Below are positions 37,125-45,000 of a stretch of 64,000 nt of DNA, in pieces. The translations under genes and the position numbers were made by a program. The notes under the pieces were generated by a model. The model searched no databases. It was not told the DNA's origin and worked only from the letters and a program-made list of their open reading frames with translations. Each line of letters begins with the position of its first letter. Within the stretch, counting starts at the first letter, position 1. This stretch comes from Bacteroidia bacterium (lineage in GTDB: Bacteria > Bacteroidota > Ignavibacteria > SZUA-365): contig JAOSJT010000001.1 in NCBI GenBank assembly GCA_027493955.1, positions 635,131 through 699,130 on the forward strand. The letters are read 5' to 3'.

Positions 37125-37892
37125 ATGAAAACAGCAATGCTTGCGGTACTGTTGTTGATTCCGACACTTGCGGGCGGGCAGAATTATTCCTCGGGGATGG
37201 TTCCGTACGAAAGCGACATCCTTTCCGCAAAGCCCGTCCGCACCTGGCTCGGACTGGGTGTCGGAGGATATGGCTTCTGGCACAACGGCAACTTTTCTCC
37301 GAATTGCGATTGCAGTTTCGGGGGCGAGAAGGGAGGAGCACCCATGTTCGCCCTCGATGTCACACGTGATTATCCGAAACTGGGCTTTGCTATCCGTGCT
37401 CTGTTGACGTATTACGACGTCTCTTCAGAATTCTCTTATGAAGAAACGCGGCGCACCGTGATCGTCGGCGATGAACCGGATCAGGACGTCAGGTATCGGA
37501 AAACTTCAGATGTCACCCTGCGCTACATCGCCTTCACTCCCTCGTTCGCATGGTATTTCCCGCAAACGCCGATATACGTTCAGGGCGGGCTCGAACTTGG
37601 ATTCCCTCTGAAATACCGTTACGACAATGTGGAGCGCATCCTCACACCGGATCTCGTCTACAATGACGGTAGTTCGCAGATGACACTGCTGGCGGAGAGT
37701 GATATTCCGGGTGGAAAATCGCTCCGGCTCGCCGCCGCGCTGGGCGCGGGTGCGGACCTGCAACTGTCTTCGATGATCATGATCACACCGCAAGTCGGAG
37801 TCAATCTCCCGCTTACGACAGTGTCCTCCGATGATTCCTGGAGTGTGACGACGGTGTATGGACTCCTGTTTCTCAAAATCCGTCTGTGGTAG
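37125..37892 (+). CDS. Predicted outer-membrane beta-barrel protein
   Basis: 255 residues from MKTAMLAVLLLIPTLAGGQ (signal peptide). Many alternating hydrophobic/polar strands with aromatic ends (LGFAIRALLTYYDVS, SFAWYFPQTPIYVQGGLELGFPL, GVNLPLTTV), ending in FLKIRLW. A terminal aromatic residue is typical of BAM-inserted barrels. Size suits an 8-10 strand barrel. The PorE-like lipoprotein starts 2 nt after its stop, so the two may work together, as barrel/OmpA-lipoprotein partners do in T9SS and related envelope complexes. Confidence 0.72.
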   Translation: MKTAMLAVLLLIPTLAGGQNYSSGMVPYESDILSAKPVRTWLGLGVGGYGFWHNGNFSPNCDCSFGGEKGGAPMFALDVTRDYPKLGFAIRALLTYYDVSSEFSYEETRRTVIVGDEPDQDVRYRKTSDVTLRYIAFTPSFAWYFPQTPIYVQGGLELGFPLKYRYDNVERILTPDLVYNDGSSQMTLLAESDIPGGKSLRLAAALGAGADLQLSSMIMITPQVGVNLPLTTVSSDDSWSVTTVYGLLFLKIRLW

Positions 37893-37894
37893 CC

Positions 37895-39469
37895 ATGAAA
37901 ACAGTACATGCTTTTGGACTTCCGCTCATTTGTGTGGTTGCTCTCCTTCTCGCTTCCTGTGGCGGGGCGCGTGAAGCAGTGCTCGAAACCGGAAGCAGAT
38001 TCACTGTGCATCCCGTGACCGAGGCAAATACCGCGGTTGACGAATTGGCTCCCGTGATCACGCGCAACGGTCTGTACTTTGTGTCCGACAGGGCAGTTGC
38101 TGACGACGAGCAACACCGGATGTATCTGCTCCCGGAGGGCTCGACGACTTCCTCCGATGTCGTTGCGCTGCGCGTGGAAGGAGGCGGTGATCGTGCAGGG
38201 GCGATGCATATCTCAAATGCCTCCCTGCTGTTCGGGCAATGCTACAGGCAGGGGGGACTGGGTGATTGCGACCTCTACGAGGGGCGCCTGTCGGGGGATG
38301 GAAGAGTGATCACGGACGTGCGTCTCCTTCCGCCACCCGTGAATGACATCGAGTGGGATCATCATCCGGTAGTGCGACCGGACGGGAAGATGCTGGTGTT
38401 CGCCTCCGAGCGCATCAGAGGCCTGGGCGGCAGCGATCTCTATATGAGCATGAAGGGGCAGGATGGCTGGATGGCCCCGGTATCGCTCGGTGAGGTCATC
38501 AACACGCGTGGTAATGAGATCACGCCGTCGTTTTCAGCAGATGGAAAATTCCTGTATTTCGCCAGCGATTCCCGGAACGGCTATGGCGGTTTCGATCTCT
38601 ACGCCAGCGAATATGATGGAAAAAACTGGAAGCGCCCGAAGCTTCTGCCACCGCCCTTTAACAGCGAGGACGACGACCTTTTCCTCTGCGGTGGTCCCGA
38701 AGCGGATGCGAGTTACGTGGCGTCCAATCGGGACGGTGGTCGTGGAGGGTACGATCTGTATCGTATCGAGCGTGTCGCGGTTGCGTTGCCTCCTCCGCCG
38801 CCCGAGGCGCGCCCCATCGTTCTGCGCGTGAAAAGCGTCAACGCCTTCACACGCGAAGCGATTCCCGCCAACATTACCATCGCGGATGCCGGCAGCGACG
38901 CGCCGCTCGCCGCAGGGGCAGGGAAGGTTGATGTGGCGGTGGGCGAGCGGCGAAAGTTTTCCGTGACCGCGTCCCACTCCGGCTTTATGAACGGTTTCGA
39001 AGAAGTTGTGCTATCGGTGCGTGACGGCGTCGCAGCGGGAGCGCTTCGTGAAGGGGGCAGTGATGTCGTCGAACGGATTCTCGCCTTGACGCCTGTCACG
39101 GAGGACGAAAGAAAAATATTTGCGTTTACCGTGGAATTCGACTTCGACCTCTCGGACATCCGGCCGGAGGAAGAGGAAAAACTCGATAGCGCCGCAGTAC
39201 TGCTCGCATTATACCCGAACTCCACCGTCGTTTTCTCCGGCCATACGGATTCGCTCGGCACGGATGTGTACAACATCAAGCTTGGCTACAACCGCGCATC
39301 GGAGGTCTCGCGCTATGTGGCAACCTATCTTCGCGGAAAAAATGTCATCCTGCGGAATCCGATGGAGATCCGTACCTACGGCGAAACCCAGCCCATTGCC
39401 AGCAATGCCACGGACGAAGGACGGCAGCGCAATCGCCGCGTGGAGATCGCGATCATACGGAACGAGTAA
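37895..39469 (+). CDS. PorE-like lipoprotein: PD40 propeller, regulatory domain, OmpA domain
   Basis: 524 residues from ATG 37895. A lipobox (LLLASCGG) follows a short signal peptide. PD40/WD40-like repeats (NGLYFVSDRA, DGKMLVFASERIRGLGGSDLYMS, DGKFLYFASDSRNGYGGFDLYAS) fill about 45-290. A carboxypeptidase-regulatory-like domain (VNAFTREAIPANITI) is at about 310-390. An OmpA domain is C-terminal (VEFDFDLSDIRPEEEEKL, FSGHTDSLG, NRASEVSRYL, NRRVEIAI) with both peptidoglycan-contacting Asp and Arg kept. This order matches T9SS component PorE except that no N-terminal TPR is seen. Likely anchors an envelope complex to peptidoglycan. Confidence 0.85.
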   Translation: MKTVHAFGLPLICVVALLLASCGGAREAVLETGSRFTVHPVTEANTAVDELAPVITRNGLYFVSDRAVADDEQHRMYLLPEGSTTSSDVVALRVEGGGDRAGAMHISNASLLFGQCYRQGGLGDCDLYEGRLSGDGRVITDVRLLPPPVNDIEWDHHPVVRPDGKMLVFASERIRGLGGSDLYMSMKGQDGWMAPVSLGEVINTRGNEITPSFSADGKFLYFASDSRNGYGGFDLYASEYDGKNWKRPKLLPPPFNSEDDDLFLCGGPEADASYVASNRDGGRGGYDLYRIERVAVALPPPPPEARPIVLRVKSVNAFTREAIPANITIADAGSDAPLAAGAGKVDVAVGERRKFSVTASHSGFMNGFEEVVLSVRDGVAAGALREGGSDVVERILALTPVTEDERKIFAFTVEFDFDLSDIRPEEEEKLDSAAVLLALYPNSTVVFSGHTDSLGTDVYNIKLGYNRASEVSRYVATYLRGKNVILRNPMEIRTYGETQPIASNATDEGRQRNRRVEIAIIRNE

Positions 39470-39476
39470 ACGGGTG

Positions 39477-39501
39477 CAGACCGCGCCGATAGAGCGGTCT
39501 G
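39477..39501 (+). terminator. Possible terminator after the PorE-like gene
   Basis: A perfect 8-bp stem CAGACCGC/GCGGTCTG with a 9-nt loop lies 7 bp after the stop, followed only by a weak T-rich tail. Confidence 0.45.
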
Positions 39502-39705
39502 TCCTGTTGTAAACTCATGTGACACCTCCCTCTGCCGCCGGTCTGCGACAGAATCAGGACCGTGTCGAAGGTATTCCCATATCGTGTTCACAACAGGATG
39601 CGGAAAATAGCGCAAGGGGTGAGCCTGGAAGCTGTTTCTTGGCGATGCACATTTCCGCGATCGGGAGGGATTCTGTAACTTGCGGATTGAACGGAAACGA
39701 GCACC

Positions 39706-40368
39706 ATGTCCGCAACTTTCGCAACACTACAACAGCACCTCCACACCGCCGGTATCGAACTCGACAGTGCACAGAGTGATGCTCTGCCTCGCTATGTGGA
39801 TCTCCTCCTCGAGTGGAACCGAAGCATCAACCTGATTTCACGCAAAGACGAGGAGCAGGTGTGGCTGCATCACATACTCCATAGTCTAGCGCCGCTTTTC
39901 ATGCGCCGCCTGCCTGTTGTCGCGACGTACATCGATCTCGGTTCGGGAGGCGGCCTGCCCGGTATCCCCCTGGCGATTATGCTCCCGGAGTCGTCATTTG
40001 TACTTGTCGATTCTATTGGCAAGAAAATGCGCGCGGTGGAGGCAATCGTTACCGCGCTGGGCATGGGTAACGTGCGTTGCGTAGCCGGACGCATAGAAGA
40101 ACAGACCCGGCTGCGACAGAGTGTCGATGTGGTACTGGCGCGCGGAGTAACGCGTATGCTGGCTCTCTCGCGCTGGTCCTGGCCCCTGTTCCGGCGTGAT
40201 GGGCAGCGATTGCTCATGGCATGGAAGGGCGGAGATATTGCCGCGGAGCTCGCCGAAGCCCGGCAGCACGCCGGCGTCCAGCACACGGAGGTGCTCGATA
40301 TTGTTCTCGAGGGAGAACCATGGTTCAACAACGAAGAAAAAAAACTGATAGAGGTTCGTTTTACGTGA
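39706..40368 (+). CDS. rsmG: 16S rRNA 7-methylguanosine methyltransferase RsmG
   Basis: 220 residues. LEWNRSINLISRKDEEQVWLHHILHSL, YIDLGSGGGLPGIPLAI (SAM motif I), FVLVDSIGKKMRAVE, RIEE and VDVVLARGV are GidB/RsmG signatures. The enzyme methylates N7 of G527 in 16S rRNA using SAM. Its stop overlaps the GTG start of the next gene (GTGA). Confidence 0.95.
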   Translation: MSATFATLQQHLHTAGIELDSAQSDALPRYVDLLLEWNRSINLISRKDEEQVWLHHILHSLAPLFMRRLPVVATYIDLGSGGGLPGIPLAIMLPESSFVLVDSIGKKMRAVEAIVTALGMGNVRCVAGRIEEQTRLRQSVDVVLARGVTRMLALSRWSWPLFRRDGQRLLMAWKGGDIAAELAEARQHAGVQHTEVLDIVLEGEPWFNNEEKKLIEVRFT

Positions 40369-41123
40369 GCCGTCTCTTTGTTCTCACTGTCTGCATTGCC
40401 GGTGTGCTGCTGCAAGGATGCGCCTTGGTGAAAAGCATCGCCGGCGGTAATATCGATCGCGAGCGCTACGCTCTCGCGCGTGAAGCCGCCATGCTCGAAA
40501 CCCGGCATGTCGCCGCGTTACGCCTGAATGAACGTCTGCAGCGCGGATTCGATGTGGAGGATGCGGATGCGACGCTCATTCTTTCCGAGCAGCTGGTCGC
40601 GGACGCAATGCACTTATTACGCGGACGGAAGGGCTGGCTGGACCGCACTATGCCCTACACCATCGACTCCATTGCGACGGTGCTGCACCATGGATCTGCT
40701 ACGGCATCACTCAAGCTCTCTGTGCGGAGCGAAACGCACGACGTCGACGTTTCGCTGCTCATGGACTGCGTTTTGGCCTTCGTTCCTCAGGGGAACGAGC
40801 TTGTCATTGAAATGGACCCCTTCAACGTGCAGCCCGCTGTGCAAGCGCCCGGACTTCTCTCTGTCGCCGAAGAAATTATCGAAGACGTCATTCGCGTAAA
40901 ACTTGGCACGATGAAAGATGAATTTCCGCCTGTGCGCATGCCGCTTTCCTTTGACGATGTTTTCACAATCGATGGTACGAGAAACGAGGTGCGTAGTAAA
41001 GTGAACATCGTGCTTGATTCGCCCCGGCGCATGCTGGCATACAAGCTTCGCATAACGGATCTGCTGGTGTTCGACGAGATGGTGGTCCTTGCCATCAGTC
41101 TCGGTGATGTGCGGGGGAGGTGA
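40365..41123 (+). CDS. Predicted lipoprotein of unknown function (first of a pair)
   Basis: 252 residues from GTG 40365, overlapping the rsmG stop. The signal peptide ends in a lipobox (VLLQGCAL). The mature part has strands and an amphipathic middle (LLSVAEEIIEDVIRVKLGTM), with SVRSETHDVDVSLLMDCVLAFVPQGNELVIEMDP recalling the layout of TULIP-like YceB lipoproteins. This is a fold impression only. The second lipoprotein follows 4 nt later with its own strong ribosome site. Confidence 0.75.
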   Translation: MSRLFVLTVCIAGVLLQGCALVKSIAGGNIDRERYALAREAAMLETRHVAALRLNERLQRGFDVEDADATLILSEQLVADAMHLLRGRKGWLDRTMPYTIDSIATVLHHGSATASLKLSVRSETHDVDVSLLMDCVLAFVPQGNELVIEMDPFNVQPAVQAPGLLSVAEEIIEDVIRVKLGTMKDEFPPVRMPLSFDDVFTIDGTRNEVRSKVNIVLDSPRRMLAYKLRITDLLVFDEMVVLAISLGDVRGR

Positions 41124-41127
41124 AAGC

Positions 41128-41964
41128 ATGAAACGCATTCTGCTACTGCTCGCACCGCTTACCCTGCTCGCCGCCTGTTCTTCCATGGATCTCCCGACGC
41201 TGGAAGAGTCTGCGAAACGCATCGCATCCCTCCAAGGCGCCCTGGCGGATGCCGAACGACCCTTGCATGTGCTGCAGCAGCAGTACCGGACCCAACGTGA
41301 TCTCGGAATGTCACTTCGCCTGTCCGCCGCGAACCGTATCGGTACGGCGCTTGCGCGGCAGCGAACCGACGATCTGACCATCACGTTTCTCGCAACCCGG
41401 CCGCTGCTCGAAGAACGGAAAAGCGTGCTTGGTATCACGTACACGAATCGCCTGGACATTGACAGCGGGCGGGTCGTTCTGGACCTCCGACGCTTCGAAT
41501 TTCTCGAATCGCGACGCCGGGGTCTCGAAGCGGTGTTGGGTCTCGAAGGAGAAGGTCGTCTGCATGTGAGCGGTCGCTATACCGGTGTTCCTGGATCCGT
41601 ATCTCCGAAAATCCAGCTCGCGTTGCGCGACACGGTGCGTTTTACGTTATCCGCCGGTAACAACGGCTCCTTCGTGCTCACACCAGTGAAAGACAGAATC
41701 ATGCTTCGGGCCGTCTTTCGTATCAATCTGCTGGGCTGGGAAGTGCCCTGGAGCGAGGATATTCCTCTCGAAGTGGAAAAAGTCATTCCCGTACTCGCCA
41801 TCCCGTCCTTTTTCGATGCGGCGATGAAATTCCCCGTACCGGCAACCGATTATTCGGTAAAGAATTACCAATTTGAATCCGTCCCGATGAAACTCCGTGA
41901 ATCGATCATTGATGTCCGCGATGGAAAGCTGATCTATCGCGCGAACGTCAAACTGGGATCCTAA
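41128..41964 (+). CDS. Predicted lipoprotein of unknown function (second of a pair)
   Basis: 278 residues from MKRILLLLAPLTLLAACSS (lipobox LLAAC), with GGGGGAGG upstream of ATG 41128. A short helical start (about 25-70) is followed by long beta stretches (LTITFLATRPLLEERKSVLG, VVLDLRRFEFLESRRRG, VKDRIMLRAVFRINLL). The composition suits an extended beta sheet binding lipid or another envelope protein. No recognised family. Followed by a strong terminator, so rsmG and the lipoprotein pair end a transcript here. Confidence 0.75.
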   Translation: MKRILLLLAPLTLLAACSSMDLPTLEESAKRIASLQGALADAERPLHVLQQQYRTQRDLGMSLRLSAANRIGTALARQRTDDLTITFLATRPLLEERKSVLGITYTNRLDIDSGRVVLDLRRFEFLESRRRGLEAVLGLEGEGRLHVSGRYTGVPGSVSPKIQLALRDTVRFTLSAGNNGSFVLTPVKDRIMLRAVFRINLLGWEVPWSEDIPLEVEKVIPVLAIPSFFDAAMKFPVPATDYSVKNYQFESVPMKLRESIIDVRDGKLIYRANVKLGS

Positions 41965-41968
41965 AAAA

Positions 41969-41999
41969 AAACCTCACACGGGCTCTCCGTGTGAGGTTT
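41969..41999. terminator. Strong bidirectional terminator
   Basis: A perfect 13-bp stem (AAACCTCACACGG / CCGTGTGAGGTTT) with a 5-nt loop, preceded by a run of A and ending in T residues. It serves both the lipoprotein gene and the convergent minus-strand gene ending at 42019. Confidence 0.9.
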
Positions 42000-42018
42000 C
42001 TAACAGATACTTGTACCG

Positions 42019-45000
42019 CTACTTCGCGCGCAGCATGCGCAGGGTCTGTACACCGTCCGCGGTGCGCAGCATTGCCACGTACACGCCCGACGGGAGGTGC
42101 GTGGCGTCGAAGGCGACGAGATGCATACCTGCGGGCAGGAAGCCCTCCGCCAGCACGGCGACTTCACGCCCGAGACCATTGTACACGCGCAGGTCGGCAT
42201 ATGCGTCTTCCGGCAGGTAATAGGCCAACTCCGTGCTGCCGGTGAAGGGATTCGGGGCGTTACGCCGCAGCGACGGTACACCCGGAGGCGCGAGCAGGCG
42301 CTTGCCGCCCGCCTCGCAAATGCCGGTCGCGGTGAAACTTCCGGAGATCGTCTGAGTCACCGTCGTGCCCTCAAGCCATTGGAAGGAGTCGATGGTCAGC
42401 GGTGTCACATCGTTGTTGCCCAGCAGGACGAGGCAACGGAGTTCTACGAGTACACCGTCCTGGGGAGAACTTGGCTGCGTGACGTCGATGGTGACGCGCT
42501 GGTATGCACCCGCGGCTTCACTGCTCATGGTTGCGACGCCGGAACTGCTGCTCACGGCCTCGGGCCAGAGCATCGAGCGGTTGAACAACAGCGCGAGGCG
42601 GAAGGACTTCGTTGCCGTCAATGCCAGATTGCTGCTGTTGCGCAAACGCAAGGGTATGGTGATGCGTTCGCCTATCGCCGCAGTGAGCGTGGGGAGCTCG
42701 ACCGTGGCCACCGATCCTTCAACGCGTCCGCGCAGGTGAATCACCCGGGAGGAATCAGTGCAGCCGTTGATGCTCGTCGCGATCCGGATACTGTCCGCAT
42801 AGGTCACCGCTTGATCATCTCCGAATTCGAGCGTGATGGTGACCGTTGCTCCCGGAGCAAGCAGGTCGGGCAACGGATTGGGTGACCAGGAGCGCAGTCC
42901 GCTGAAAGCAGTACCGATATACGCCAGCGACATGGGCTTACCATACGGATTCCGTATGGTAAAGGATTGTGTAGCGACAGCCCCGACGCCGAGGGTTCCA
43001 AAATCCAGCAGCTGCGGTTGCACTGCGGCGACGTGATCGGAATACGTGTAGTCGTAGGAGAACGCGCCGCCGGTGAGGCAGGGCGATACTGTGTACGAGA
43101 AACGCTCGCTGCGCGCACCGAAAACCGTCGGATCGAAGGTCAGGATAAACGTCTGCGAAGCCCCCGGCCCGAGGGTGATGCTGCTCGTGCGCGGCTGCAT
43201 GGTGTATCCGGTGCGCAGCAAAGATGTGTCAATTTCAACTGCGAGCGCCAGCGTGCCGGGATTGCGCACGATCACTGTATCGTACACTGGGAAATTGCAT
43301 CCGTACAATTCGCCGAAATCGTGATCGCGCCCGATCACCTCCAGTGCGACTTCATGTTTGAAACCGGAGAACGGAATGGTCAATACCGGGAAGTTCTCCG
43401 CATCGCTATCAACGATGAGGTCGCCGTTGCGCGTTTGACGTAAGGTCTGTGTATTAAAGGCGAGCTGGAACGTCTGCGATCCCCCGACGGGAATGGTCAC
43501 TGGCGGCAGAGGCGATACAACACGGAAATCTCCCGGATTCGCACCGCCGAAACGCATGGCCGAAATGGTAAGGGGTAATCCGCCTGTGTTGCGTAACGTC
43601 GCTTCGGCGTAGGCCACCGTGTCGTCTGCGCAGACCAGTTGGGGGAAATCCGTTTTCGTGAACGCGATGGACGGTTTGCGCGAGGACGAAGCCACAAGAT
43701 CCACAAGTATGGAATCGAGACAGGGCAACGAGGCATGAAAGAACATCTGTCCTGATGCCGCGCCCTCACTCTCCGGTTCGTATTCGAACACGAATACGAC
43801 GCTGTCGTTCGCGGGAATGATAAACGCGCTGTCAGGTCCTGAGACGAGCCGGAACGGGGGTGAAGGGAAGAGAACAGCGAAACTGTCTATTTCCATATCC
43901 ACAACCGCCGGATTGACCAGCGAAAGGGTGCGGGTGTTCTTTTCGCCTATCGCCGCGAAACCGAAATCCACCGGATTGGGCCGCGCGATGGGTGTCGCCG
44001 TAATGCGATGTCCGATGACTCGCACCTCGTGTTCGTACGAGCAGGGTGACACACGCATGCGGAGGGTTCCGTCGAACGGACCATCCGCCTTCGGAAGCAC
44101 GCGCACAAGTATCGTATCCTGTTGCCCCGGCAGCATGGTGCGAGGCATGGTTCCCGCAAAACTCAGCACATCGCCCAGGGATGAGTCAATGGAATCCACG
44201 GCGATGGTAAGCATACCGGTGTTGGTGAGAATGAGCGGCAGGAAGGCCGCGTCGGAGCATTGATAGAATTCTCCGGCGTACAGCGTGTCCTCCGACACCG
44301 CCATGCTTACCGTATCCTTGCGTCCGCTTAGTGGAATGGCGTATACCGGACTGCCCGGGATATTGGTCTCGAATATCAGTTCGGAATTGAATGTGCCGGC
44401 AACGGGCGGGAAGAAACGCAAACGCACACGAAGAGAATCCTCCGGCTTCATGACCACTTGCGGGGGAATCGTGAATCCGCCTTCGATGGAAAAGACCGCA
44501 CTGTCTTGCCCGCTGATGTGCATGCGGGTCAGCGTCACATCCTGGTTTCCGATGTTCTCGAGCAGCACTTCAACTTCCGACCAGGTATCCGGGCAGCGGA
44601 GAGGATCGAAATCCGGCATGTTGTGCGTGAGCGAGGTCACTGTGGTGATGATCTCCCACAAATCATCGCTCTTGTCCGCGAGCGGGGGCACGTAGCCCCA
44701 GTAACGCAGGCGTTGATCGTCACCGCCGGATAGCACCAGCTTCAGTCTGTGATCAACGGCCACGGCCAGCACATCGTCCGTATGCCCGTTGAACGTGTGC
44801 AGCAAGGCACCCGTGCGGCTTTCCCAGATGCGCACGCTGTTGTCGCGCGAAGCGGAGATGACGCGGATTCCTGCGTTGGCCAGTTGTACCGATCGCACCG
44901 CATCTGAATGTCCGGAAAAGGAGCGAATCGTCTGCCATGTGCGCGTATTCCAAAGCCGTACGGATCTGTCGTCGGAACCGCTCGCCAGCACGGAACCTTC

